Source: CAYUKK01 sp964445305 | GTDB lineage: Bacteria; Acidobacteriota; Aminicenantia; Aminicenantales; UBA8522 | Direction of reading: 5' to 3' | DNA: 30,352 nt | NCBI GenBank assembly: GCA_964445305.1 | Contig: CAYUKK010000091.1 | Location: 1 to 30,352 of the forward strand | Shown: positions 1 through 6,756 of the stretch, one piece after another | How the letters are laid out: the number at the start of each line of letters is the position of its first letter | Position numbering within the stretch: the first letter of the stretch is position 1 | The notes under the pieces: model-generated | What the model was told of the DNA's origin: nothing | Database searches by the model: none | The model's input: the letters and a program-made list of their open reading frames with translations, nothing else | Translations under genes and position numbers: made by a program

Positions 1-1631
1 GCCATGAATTTCTTGTTGAGGACGATCTTGCCCAACCCGAGGAGCGCATAGAAATTGTCCAGGCTCTTAAGCTTGAAAGGGAGAATGGCCGCCAGCCGAG
101 CGAGGAGTGGTTCTTCCTCCAGGAATTCAGCGGGCAGGTTGTATCTTTTCACCTCGCGCTCCCAGATCTTCTTCCCCAAGCTCGTGCTCTTTATTTTTTC
201 CTGCTGGTTGAGCCAGCGCTTGATCTGATTCCTGGCTCCAGAAGTGAAGACGATGTTCAACCAGCTCCGCTGAGGAGTCTTCCGGGGCGAGGTGATGATC
301 TCGACGATATCGCCGGTCTTGAGGATTGTCCGCAGCGGAGCGGGCTTGCCGTTGATGATAGCGCTCGAAGCGTGGAGCCCGATTTCGGAGTGGACTTTGA
401 AAGCAAAATCCAGAGCCGAACCGCCGGGCGGCAGGGTGATGACCTTGCCTTTGGGCGTGAAAGCGTAGACCTCTTCGGGAATGAGGTCTATTTTAAGGCC
501 CTTCAAGAACTCGCGGGGGCTCTTCTGCTCCCTGTAGAGCTCGACCATCTCCCGCAGCCACTCCAGCCGCCTGTCTTCTCGGAAGAGGCTGGAGGGATCC
601 TGGTCTTTGTATTTCCAGTGGGCGGCAATCCCGTTCTCGGCCAGGTTGTGCATATCGTGGGTCCGGATCTGAATCTCGAAGGTGTCCTTTTCTTCCGTGA
701 TGATGGTTGTGTGGAGCGCCTGGTAGAGGTTCGGCTTGGGCACAGCGATGAAATCGCGGAAGCGCTGGGGCAGAGGTGGCCATTTCTGGTGGATGATGCC
801 GAGAGCGGCATAGCAATTCTTGACCGAATCCGTAATGAGGCGGAGGGCCATGAAGTCATAGACCTGGTCAAAGGTGATGCCTCGTCTTTGCATCTTTTCG
901 TAGATGCTGTAAAGCCTCTTGATGCGGTAGTGGATCTCGGCCGGGATGTTGTTTTTCCTCATCAAGGCCTCGAGTTCACTCTGGAATTTCTGGAGACGCT
1001 GTTCAGCTTTCGGACGCTGGGGCTCGACAAGGGCAGCTATCTGGAAATAGGCCTCGGGGTTGACGTAGCGGAAAGAGAGGTCTTCGAGCTCTGCCTTGAT
1101 CCGGCCCATTCCCAGCCGGTTGGCAATGGGGGCATAAATTTCCAGCGTTTCCCGGGCAATCTGTTTTTGTTTGTCTTCGGGAATGAACTTGAGCGTCTTG
1201 AGGTTGTGGATTCTGTCGGCGAGCTTGATGAAAATGACCCGCAGGTCATCGATCATGGCCAAGATGATTTTGCGGATCGTCTCGGCCTGGCGGACCTCCG
1301 GCGAAGTTTCCTGGACGCGGCTGATTTTCGTCACGCCCTCGACCAGGTCAGCCACTTCAGAGCCAAAGTTTTCCCTGAGTTCGGCGGCTGTGATTTCGGT
1401 ATCTTCGAGGACATCGTGAAGCAAACCGGCGACGAGAGTGGTCTTATCCAGCTGCATATCGGCGAGCATGCTGGTCACCTCGAGAGGATGACTCAGGTAG
1501 GGTTCTCCGGAACGTCTCGTTTGACCCTGGTGAGCCCGGGCCGCAAAAACATATGCCTTTTTTAAGAAGTTGATGTCCCTTTCAGTGTAGGACTGGGTAA
1601 CCTTCTCGAGAATATCGTCGAATCGAATCAC
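1..1631 (-). CDS. relA/spoT: RelA/SpoT family (p)ppGpp synthetase/hydrolase, C-terminus cut off by window end
   Basis: Makes the alarmone (p)ppGpp from ATP and GTP/GDP and hydrolyses it; cytoplasmic stringent-response enzyme. 543 codons are present of about 720-750 usual. The HD hydrolase domain is intact: H48, the H72-D73 pair in LLHDVLEDT, and D139 in KLADRIHN, which suggests a bifunctional Rel/SpoT and not a hydrolase-dead RelA. The synthetase domain (about 230-345) has RIKRLYSIYEKM, DFIAVPKPN, LHTTI and the EIQIRT segment with the likely catalytic Glu near 319. A TGS domain begins near residue 388 (VYAFTPKGK). The helical and ACT regions lie beyond the window. The start is GTG at 1631, giving MIRFDDILEKV; the ribosome site is modest (GGGAGAAG). 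It begins 19 bases after the gmhB stop and is probably co-transcribed with it. Confidence 0.93.
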   Translation of the reverse strand, partial: MIRFDDILEKVTQSYTERDINFLKKAYVFAARAHQGQTRRSGEPYLSHPLEVTSMLADMQLDKTTLVAGLLHDVLEDTEITAAELRENFGSEVADLVEGVTKISRVQETSPEVRQAETIRKIILAMIDDLRVIFIKLADRIHNLKTLKFIPEDKQKQIARETLEIYAPIANRLGMGRIKAELEDLSFRYVNPEAYFQIAALVEPQRPKAEQRLQKFQSELEALMRKNNIPAEIHYRIKRLYSIYEKMQRRGITFDQVYDFMALRLITDSVKNCYAALGIIHQKWPPLPQRFRDFIAVPKPNLYQALHTTIITEEKDTFEIQIRTHDMHNLAENGIAAHWKYKDQDPSSLFREDRRLEWLREMVELYREQKSPREFLKGLKIDLIPEEVYAFTPKGKVITLPPGGSALDFAFKVHSEIGLHASSAIINGKPAPLRTILKTGDIVEIITSPRKTPQRSWLNIVFTSGARNQIKRWLNQQEKIKSTSLGKKIWEREVKRYNLPAEFLEEEPLLARLAAILPFKLKSLDNFYALLGLGKIVLNKKFM

Positions 1632-1650
1632 CGCCAGCTTCTCCCGAGAA

Positions 1651-2253
1651 TCACGACGAGCCAGCTCGGGTCAGGCTTTTTTCCCTCTCTAAAATCCACT
1701 CCACGGCGCCGAGTATGTCAGCCGCGACGTGGGTGGGTTCCCTGCCCAGCTTTCGCAGCTCAGCCAGGCTTTTCTCGCCATATCCGGTGAGCACCAGCAC
1801 TGGTGTGGCGTTGATGTTCAAGGCGAGCAGTATGTCCTCGACTTTATCCCCGACCATGTAGGATCGTTCGAGGTTAATCTTGAAATCGGCTGCCGCCTGG
1901 AGGGCAAGGCCCGGGTTCGGCTTCCGACAGAGACAGGGGCTTCGGAAGCGGTCCGTCGAGGAATCATCGTAATGGGGGCAATAATAGAACGCATCCAGCC
2001 GCGCTTTTTTTTCGTCGAAAGCCTGACGCATCCTTTCGTGGAGAGACTGGAGGGCCTCCTCGGTGAGGAGCCCGCGACCAACCGCCGATTGATTGGTCAG
2101 GATGATGACGAGAAAACCCGCCTGGTTCAGCCGCCGGACTGCTTCAAAGCTCTGAGGAAAAATGTTGATCTGGCTGTAATCGGTAGGATAGCCAGAGTCC
2201 TGGTTGAGCGTTCCGTCGCGGTCGAGGAAAACAGCTGCCCTGCTCATGGCCAT
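1651..2253 (-). CDS. gmhB: D-glycero-D-manno-heptose 1,7-bisphosphate 7-phosphatase (GmhB), HAD superfamily
   Basis: Removes the 7-phosphate of heptose bisphosphate on the way to ADP-heptose for the LPS inner core. 200 aa, usual length. HAD motif I is FLDRDGT (D11 nucleophile, D13 acid/base), motif II is LTNQS near 52-56, and motif IV is GDKVEDI near 135-141. The zinc loop typical of GmhB is present as C92-x-H94 and C107-x-C109, followed by RKP. This loop separates it from plain histidinol phosphatases, though a HisB-type phosphatase role cannot be excluded. ATG at 2253 gives numbering that matches the family; the ATG two codons later (2247) would form an ATGA overlap with the waaF stop. Either way the two genes overlap and are likely translationally coupled. 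Confidence 0.92.
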   Translation of the reverse strand: MAMSRAAVFLDRDGTLNQDSGYPTDYSQINIFPQSFEAVRRLNQAGFLVIILTNQSAVGRGLLTEEALQSLHERMRQAFDEKKARLDAFYYCPHYDDSSTDRFRSPCLCRKPNPGLALQAAADFKINLERSYMVGDKVEDILLALNINATPVLVLTGYGEKSLAELRKLGREPTHVAADILGAVEWILEREKSLTRAGSS

Positions 2254-3257
2254 ACCGTTTCACACGCGGCCAGCACTTCCTCGGCTGAGATGCCGGTCAT
2301 GCAGCGATGGTCATAGGGACAAGCTCGGTAGGAGCATGGCCAGCAGGGGACTTCTTTTTTAAGGCAAACAGAGGGCTTCTGAAATGGACCCGTCACCGCG
2401 GGGTCGGTCGGACCGAAGATGGCGACGACAGGAACGCCGAGGGCATTGGCAATGTGCATCGGGCCGGTATCGTTGCTGATGAAAAGCGTAGCCAGCGAGA
2501 TCAGGCCGACAAGCTCAGCCAGGGAGGTGGCACCGGTGAGGATGGTCGGTCGCCTGGGCATGGAAAGGCTGATCGACGTGGCAATATCCATTTCCTCTTT
2601 AGCTCCGATGATTAGGATTTCGGCCCCCTTTTTTTCTTGAAGAAGAGAGGCCAAGTGGGCGAATCGCGAGGCCGGCCATCTTTTAGCCGGCCCGTAGCTT
2701 GCGCCTGGGCTGATGATGACAATGGGCTTTTCCTGGTCAACCCCCAGGGCTTTGAGCCGGCTTCGAGCCGAGGAGAGAACCTCGGGAGGCAAGGGCATTT
2801 TGAGCTGGGGTTCGAGGGTTTCAAACCCGAGTTCTCGAATCAAATCCAGGTAATAATAGACTTGATGACGGGGGGAATCGCTCGCTCGAGGGACGACGCT
2901 CTTGGTGAGAAGCATTATCCGTCCGTCTGTGCTGTAACCCCAGCGCTCGGGAATGCGGGCCAAATAAAAGAGGAAGGCAGAGCTGAAAGAGTTGGTGAGG
3001 AGAAGTCCGGCATCAAAACGGCTGGCTTTGAGGACCTGGGCAGTTGTCCAGATTGTCTTGACATCGTCGGGGTCGGGGAGAGGGAAAACCTCCGCGCTCA
3101 GGCTGTTATGAATGAAGAGGTCTTGGACCCAGCTTTTGGCGACAATCGTTAGGGAGGCGTCTGGCAAATTATAGCGGAGGCTTTCCAGAGCCGGGAGGGC
3201 AAGCACGGCATCGCCTATCCAGTTCGGGACGCGGACGAGAACCTTCATCGTTTCCAT
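2244..3257 (-). CDS. waaF: ADP-heptose:LPS heptosyltransferase II (WaaF-like, GT9 family)
   Basis: Transfers L-glycero-D-manno-heptose from ADP-heptose to the LPS inner core on the cytoplasmic face of the inner membrane. 337 aa, normal for the family. The N-terminus MKVLVRVPNWIGDAVLALPAL is the usual GT9 opening. The second Rossmann domain has GASYGPAKRWP near 185 and NDTGPMHIANALGVP followed by VAIFGPTDP, the donor-sugar region. A Cys-rich C-terminal piece (PCWPCSYRACPYDHRC) is common in WaaF-like enzymes. The start may be Met1 (3257) or Met4 (3248); neither has a strong ribosome site, but the Met4 form matches the usual family start. It overlaps gmhB, which makes part of its donor substrate. 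Confidence 0.92.
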   Translation of the reverse strand: METMKVLVRVPNWIGDAVLALPALESLRYNLPDASLTIVAKSWVQDLFIHNSLSAEVFPLPDPDDVKTIWTTAQVLKASRFDAGLLLTNSFSSAFLFYLARIPERWGYSTDGRIMLLTKSVVPRASDSPRHQVYYYLDLIRELGFETLEPQLKMPLPPEVLSSARSRLKALGVDQEKPIVIISPGASYGPAKRWPASRFAHLASLLQEKKGAEILIIGAKEEMDIATSISLSMPRRPTILTGATSLAELVGLISLATLFISNDTGPMHIANALGVPVVAIFGPTDPAVTGPFQKPSVCLKKEVPCWPCSYRACPYDHRCMTGISAEEVLAACETVWP

Positions 3258-3331
3258 TTTATGCTCTGGCTGGGAGGGTTGTCAAAAGGCCCAGCCGAGG
3301 GGAGTCCGGGCAGAATTTCCCTTGTCGAGGG

Positions 3332-3616
3332 TCATTCTTGGTTGGAGGAGGGTTTAGCCGCCTCGGTTGATTTTTTCTCCAGAGCCGATTCCTGACCCGC
3401 CGCGGGCTTCGTCTCCTGATTTTTTTCAGGGGGCGATTTGCGAGCATAATCCGTGATGTACCATCCATTTCCCCTGAACTGGATGGCGGGCGGGGAGACG
3501 AGTTTTTTAAGTTGCCCGCCGCAAATCCGGCATTTCTGGAGAGGCGGCTCGTTAACTTTTTGGAAGGCTTCGAGACGGTTGCCGCAGCGAACACAAATGT
3601 ATTCGTAAATAGGCAT
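3332..3616 (-). CDS. FmdB family zinc-ribbon protein
   Basis: Small cytoplasmic protein of 94 aa opening MPIYEYICVRCG, the signature of the FmdB/CxxC_CxxC putative regulatory family. Four cysteines form a zinc ribbon: C8-x2-C11 and C29-x2-C32. The tail after residue 55 is charged and low-complexity (Lys, Glu, Pro, Ala) and probably disordered. The start has a strong ribosome site (AAGGAG) and a good promoter just upstream, making it the first gene of the run fmdB-waaF-gmhB-relA. Members occur in many bacteria and the molecular role is not settled; formamidase or amidase regulation was proposed for the namesake. Nothing here links it to amide metabolism. Confidence 0.88.
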   Translation of the reverse strand: MPIYEYICVRCGNRLEAFQKVNEPPLQKCRICGGQLKKLVSPPAIQFRGNGWYITDYARKSPPEKNQETKPAAGQESALEKKSTEAAKPSSNQE

Positions 3617-3639
3617 CTTCTTCTCCTTGAAAGAAGCCT

Positions 3640-3667
3640 ATTATAGCAGAGACGGAGATATTCTCAA
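3640..3667 (-). promoter_or_regulatory. Sigma-70 type promoter for fmdB-waaF-gmhB-relA
   Basis: On the minus strand, TTGAGA (3667-3662), a 16-base spacer, then TATAAT (3645-3640). The -10 is a perfect consensus and the -35 matches at five of six positions. Predicted transcription starts about 17 bases before the fmdB ATG and keeps its AAGGAG site. It lies just downstream of the MEMO-AMMECR1 stop, so the fmdB operon can be transcribed independently. Confidence 0.7.
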
Positions 3668-3690
3668 AGCTCTCTCGGGTGACTGTCGCG

Positions 3691-5118
3691 TTACTCGAAA
3701 ACGATGGCCTCGAAAATATACATCTCGGCCCCCTTCTTCCAAGCGTCGGGAGGAAGGCCTGCTTTTAGGCACGCCTGGCTAAGGAAAGTTTCCCGATCCC
3801 AGTTTTGCTCGATAGCCACTTGAGGCAAGAGAAGTCCTCGGTTTTCGCCCCGGGCGATGACCAACCCATGCTTGCCCACCTGAACCAGGCGCGGGTTGTC
3901 GATTTTCCGGAGCGGCGTCAGAACCGAAATCTCGACCGCTAAATCAACGAGCTCTGCCTCGGACACACGGGGAAAGCGGTTGTCTTCGGTGGCAGCGTAA
4001 ATGGCGGCTCGGATAACGGCCTCGTAAAGGGGAAAGATAGGCTCGATGAAACCGATGCAACCACGAAGCCTGCCTCTCTTCCTGAGTGTAACAAACGCCC
4101 CGCGCTCGGAGAGAAGAGAGGCGTTTTGGGTTTCATAAGTCAGGACATGGCGATGGACGATGAATTCCTGGATGGCCCGCCGGGCCAGACTGATCAGCTC
4201 TTTTTTCTCTTCGTTCGTGAGGTTGAACTCAGGCGGCGGGCTGCTCTGCAGGCATAAGGCAGCAGCCAGATATCCGACGATAGGGCCACCAAAGCGGGAA
4301 GAATCAGCATAGTGGAGGATCTCGATATGGGGCTGCCCCCTTTTCTTGAGGGCGAGGAGGACTGAGGCGACGGGTCCAGCGCCACACATAAAATTTTCTC
4401 CCCTGGCCAGCTTGTTGATTAGAGCACCAGTGTCGAGCTTCTGGAGAAGAGCAATCGTTCTTTCATCCGTGGCCTTAGCCTCGTCGGCCGGGAGATAGTG
4501 GGACATGTCAGTTGAAGCAAGGAGGAGTATTTTTTTCTTCGGCATGACCTCGGCCAGAGCGTCGGCCAGAGTGGTGATTGTCCTTCGGGTCGGATAACCC
4601 ATGACGATGGGGACGATTTTTGCCCCGGGGAGCGTTTTTTGGAGGAAGGGAACCTGAACCTCAAGGCTGTGTTCTTTCTCATGCGCCGCCGCGATATAGG
4701 AAAATTTCGTGAGACGCGCGAGCTCGGCGGCGATTTCTTCATCGACGTTGACGATGCCCAGCGGCGTTCCAAAGGCGCCTTTGAGGTAAATAGAACATCC
4801 TTCGAAGCCGTGCTGATGGGAGGGGCCAACGAGAATAACGGTGTCATAAGGCTTTCCCTGGACAAGACGATAAGCATAAGCAGCCGTCTGGCCTGAATAG
4901 ATGTAGCCAGCATGCGGCGAGATGAGAGCTATCACCTCGCTGGGAAGAGAGGGAAGCCGGCTGACGTTGTGGAGAAACCGGTCGATTTGAGCCGAGAGGA
5001 TATCCGGGTCTCCCTCGTAGAAAGCGCCAGCCCAGACAGGGTTTCTCACTCCCTGGGCTAAAGCCACCGAGGCCGTGAGAAGCAACGAGAGGACAAGCCA
5101 AACCCTTATTTTGGACAT
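3691..5118 (-). CDS. Exported MEMO-AMMECR1 fusion (AmmeMemoRadiSam proteins B and A in one chain)
   Basis: 475 aa. Residues 1-21 are a Sec signal peptide (MSKIRV, hydrophobic core WLVLSLLLTASVALA, AxA cut before Q22), so the mature protein should be periplasmic. Residues 25-290 are a MEMO domain with the conserved metal-site-like residues H69 (SPHAGY), H101/H103 (GPSHQH), H207 (DMSHY) and C245 (MCGAGP). Residues 303-475 are an AMMECR1 domain with LRGCIG at 351-356. MEMO, AMMECR1 and a radical SAM protein are known to co-occur; no radical SAM gene is in this window. The frame is open to 5319, but the start at 5118 is chosen because it has an AAGGAAG ribosome site and a signal peptide, and a promoter at 5138-5166 lies inside the longer frame. 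Function is unproven; redox or dioxygenase-like metal chemistry has been suggested for MEMO. Confidence 0.88.
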   Translation of the reverse strand: MSKIRVWLVLSLLLTASVALAQGVRNPVWAGAFYEGDPDILSAQIDRFLHNVSRLPSLPSEVIALISPHAGYIYSGQTAAYAYRLVQGKPYDTVILVGPSHQHGFEGCSIYLKGAFGTPLGIVNVDEEIAAELARLTKFSYIAAAHEKEHSLEVQVPFLQKTLPGAKIVPIVMGYPTRRTITTLADALAEVMPKKKILLLASTDMSHYLPADEAKATDERTIALLQKLDTGALINKLARGENFMCGAGPVASVLLALKKRGQPHIEILHYADSSRFGGPIVGYLAAALCLQSSPPPEFNLTNEEKKELISLARRAIQEFIVHRHVLTYETQNASLLSERGAFVTLRKRGRLRGCIGFIEPIFPLYEAVIRAAIYAATEDNRFPRVSEAELVDLAVEISVLTPLRKIDNPRLVQVGKHGLVIARGENRGLLLPQVAIEQNWDRETFLSQACLKAGLPPDAWKKGAEMYIFEAIVFE

Positions 5119-5137
5119 CTTTTCTTCCTTTTTTGAA

Positions 5138-5166
5138 AATATACTCATCGCTCTTGAAAAAATCAA
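5138..5166 (-). promoter_or_regulatory. Promoter for the MEMO-AMMECR1 gene
   Basis: On the minus strand, TTGATT (5166-5161), a 17-base spacer, then TATATT (5143-5138). Predicted transcription would begin near 5131, leaving a short leader of about 13 bases that just contains the AAGGAAG ribosome site before the ATG at 5118. This supports the shorter coding start. Confidence 0.55.
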
Positions 5167-5400
5167 CCATGGGCTGGGCTGATCCTGTTCCAGAAAATGA
5201 CACTGAGCATCTGGAGAAGACAAGGGGCTCGGCGCATCGAGAAGTTCTCTATTTTCTTGATAATAAATGAAATGCCCAGCCTCGTGGAGTTTAGAGGAAG
5301 AGGCCAGCGCGGCAAGCATCCGAGGGGTGGTGTGGTTAGGGATGGCCCGCGTCAGGCCCGATCGGATGATTATAAGACGATTTCGAGGATGAAGGACCCG

Positions 5401-5428
5401 TTGACTTTTGCTATTTAATGAATAAAAT
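5401..5428 (+). promoter_or_regulatory. Promoter upstream of the 44-aa membrane protein gene
   Basis: TTGACT (5401-5406), a 16-base spacer and TAAAAT (5423-5428), in an AT-rich tract. A perfect TATAAT also sits at 5442-5447 but has no matching -35 at 16-18 bases. Either would give a short leader to the ATG at 5465. Confidence 0.5.
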
Positions 5429-5464
5429 AAAAATAAGGATGTATAATAAAATAGGAAATAGAAA

Positions 5465-5599
5465 ATGAAACAATTTTTTAAGGCGATGTTAACAGCATTT
5501 ATCGTGACTTCTGCCTTTTTCTTAGGTTTTCATCTCGGCAAATCGAAGGAAAAAGCGAAAATACCGAACTTTCAGGAAGATATCGAAGCGAGAGTTTAA
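5465..5599 (+). CDS. Hypothetical 44-aa single-span membrane protein
   Basis: A small frame with ATG at 5465 and TAA at 5597-5599. It begins MKQFFKAMLTAF and has one hydrophobic segment at about residues 5-24, then a charged tail (KSKEKAK, ending EDIEARV). An AGGA ribosome site lies about 9 bases upstream and a promoter at 5401-5428. The positive N-terminus and single hydrophobic stretch suggest an inner-membrane anchor or an uncut signal. I do not recognise a family. Base composition is more AT-rich than the neighbours. It could be a chance frame, but promoter, ribosome site and a protein-like sequence together argue for a gene. Confidence 0.5.
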   Translation: MKQFFKAMLTAFIVTSAFFLGFHLGKSKEKAKIPNFQEDIEARV

Positions 5600-5670
5600 A
5601 TCGCAACCTCGTTACTTCTTTTAGCGCAGCTGCCCTCTTTCCCCAGGTCTTAGATTACGAGTTGCATTCG

Positions 5671-5699
5671 TTGACTCCTCTCCAGGGGGGACGTATAAT
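5671..5699 (+). promoter_or_regulatory. Near-consensus sigma-70 promoter of the lolB-ispE-prs-...-mla operon
   Basis: TTGACT (5671-5676), exactly 17 bases, then TATAAT (5694-5699): eleven of twelve consensus positions with ideal spacing. It is the only strong promoter seen before the long plus-strand run, with predicted start near 5706 and a leader of about 27 bases to the first ATG. Such strength fits the ribosomal protein, tRNA and prs genes downstream. Confidence 0.75.
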
Positions 5700-5732
5700 A
5701 AGGAAGAGCGTCATCCTAACCAAGGAATAATG

Positions 5733-5999
5733 ATGCGGTTTGGTGTTTATGGGATTCTCGTTATCCTGGCGCTTTTTGTCCTTCTCCTTATTTTAAACCC
5801 AAAACTCTCCTGTTTCGGCAAGCGGGTGCGTTCACCCCTCTATCCTCTCTGGCGAAAGCGGAAAAAGAAAGCGGAGTTGGCTACCCACGATTATGGCTTC
5901 CATCTTGTCGAGGGTGAGAGGGGAAAGAAAAGGGAGGAGCCAGCCAGGCCGAAAAGGCCGGATAAGAAGACAGAGGATTACGGGTTCCGGCTGGATTAG
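5733..5999 (+). CDS. Hypothetical 88-aa membrane-anchored protein with two DYGF motifs
   Basis: First gene after the strong promoter. One N-terminal transmembrane helix (about residues 5-22, GILVILALFVLLLIL) is followed by a highly basic cytoplasmic or periplasmic tail rich in Arg and Lys. The tail has two copies of a short motif, HDYGFHL and EDYGFRL, about 35 residues apart, the second almost at the C-terminus. Two ATGs lie in tandem at 5730 and 5733; the second is six bases from AAGGA and is preferred. I do not recognise a family. It sits 22 bases before the lolB-like gene and is probably co-transcribed, so an envelope role is possible but unproven. Confidence 0.65.
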   Translation: MRFGVYGILVILALFVLLLILNPKLSCFGKRVRSPLYPLWRKRKKKAELATHDYGFHLVEGERGKKREEPARPKRPDKKTEDYGFRLD

Positions 6000-6021
6000 G
6001 CTGCCGGAAAGGTATCTGGCA

Positions 6022-6756
6022 ATGAAGATCCCCGGAAGCAAGGGACGGGGGGATAGCATCGTTTCGGTCAGGAAGTGTTTTGGCCCCACGTGCGGCACTG
6101 GCTTTTGGCTTGCGGCGGCCAGCATTCTCATTTGTTTTGGGGCCTGTTATCCCTCCAAGCCTCTCTTTTCTCCTCCCCCCGCGCAAGTGACTTCCATTGA
6201 GGGCTATGCTTCTTTGAGCCTGACAAGGAGAAATGAAACGGCCAGGGCCAGACTTTCTTTTCTTTTTCAAGTTCCCCAGCCCGGTTATATCGAAATCCAG
6301 GATACCCTTGGCCGGACATCAGCCCGTCTTTGGATAGGGGAAGACGGTGCCCTTTTGGTCCTTCCTTCCGAAAAAGTCTATTGGCGGGCCGGACAGGAAG
6401 AGGCCGTTGACAAACTGCTGGGCTTTAGCCTCGGGCTGGAAGAAATCACGGCCATTCTCCAGGGGAGGTGGAGTCAGCTGAAAGGCTGGGACCTGAAAAT
6501 GGACGAACGCCAGAGATTAATCGAGGCTCGTCGGGATTCCTTGCGTGTCGAGGTCCGTCGTTTTTTTGGCACGACCAGCCTCCCCCAGCAAATGCGCCTT
6601 TCCCAGGATGGCGACAGGGGAAATCTAAGGTTGCTCCGCCTCCGTTTTAATCAGCCTCTGAAAAAAGGCGCGTTCGACCTTTCCTTCCTTGAGGCAAAAG
6701 GATACCGTGCCTGCGGATGGGAAGAGATCGAAAGGTTGCTCAGGAATGAGGATTAA
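6022..6756 (+). CDS. lolB: LolB-like outer-membrane lipoprotein
   Basis: 244 aa. A long N-terminal signal region has a hydrophobic stretch (FWLAAASILICFG) ending at C42 in FGAC, an acceptable though not perfect lipobox. The body, starting SIEGYASLSL and continuing with GYIEIQDTLGRT and WIGEDGALLVLPSEKVYW, is typical of the LolB/DUF4292-like fold that receives lipoproteins from LolA at the outer membrane. The family is weakly conserved, so function rests partly on context: lolB directly before ispE-tRNA-prs is the order in many proteobacteria. An upstream in-frame extension to 5893 overlaps the preceding gene and was rejected; ATG at 6022 has AAAGG about 10 bases before it. It overlaps ispE by 11 bases. 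Confidence 0.75.
   Translation: MKIPGSKGRGDSIVSVRKCFGPTCGTGFWLAAASILICFGACYPSKPLFSPPPAQVTSIEGYASLSLTRRNETARARLSFLFQVPQPGYIEIQDTLGRTSARLWIGEDGALLVLPSEKVYWRAGQEEAVDKLLGFSLGLEEITAILQGRWSQLKGWDLKMDERQRLIEARRDSLRVEVRRFFGTTSLPQQMRLSQDGDRGNLRLLRLRFNQPLKKGAFDLSFLEAKGYRACGWEEIERLLRNED

Larger units (their letters stand above)
5119..5464. other. Divergent intergenic spacer (346 bases)
   Basis: Holds the minus-strand promoter of the MEMO-AMMECR1 gene (5138-5166) at one end and a plus-strand promoter (5401-5428) at the other. The stretch 5167-5400 contains no gene I can support: the frames open across it have no ribosome site and no recognisable protein. The part near 5400-5464 is strongly AT-rich. No terminator, repeat or RNA gene was seen. 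Confidence 0.6.

Noticed and set aside
372..1565. 397-aa plus-strand open frame (mirror 28788-29981)
   Set aside because: It lies antisense to relA/spoT, whose catalytic motifs are intact; long antisense frames are common in GC-biased genes.
5119..5319. N-terminal extension of the MEMO-AMMECR1 frame
   Set aside because: It would bury the signal peptide and the promoter; the start at 5118 has a ribosome site.
5369..5374. Isolated TATAAT on the minus strand in the divergent spacer
   Set aside because: No acceptable -35 at 16-18 bases and no gene directly downstream that needs it.
5197..5418. 73-aa open frame in the divergent spacer (mirror 24935-25156)
   Set aside because: No ribosome site, overlaps the promoter region and gives no protein-like sequence.
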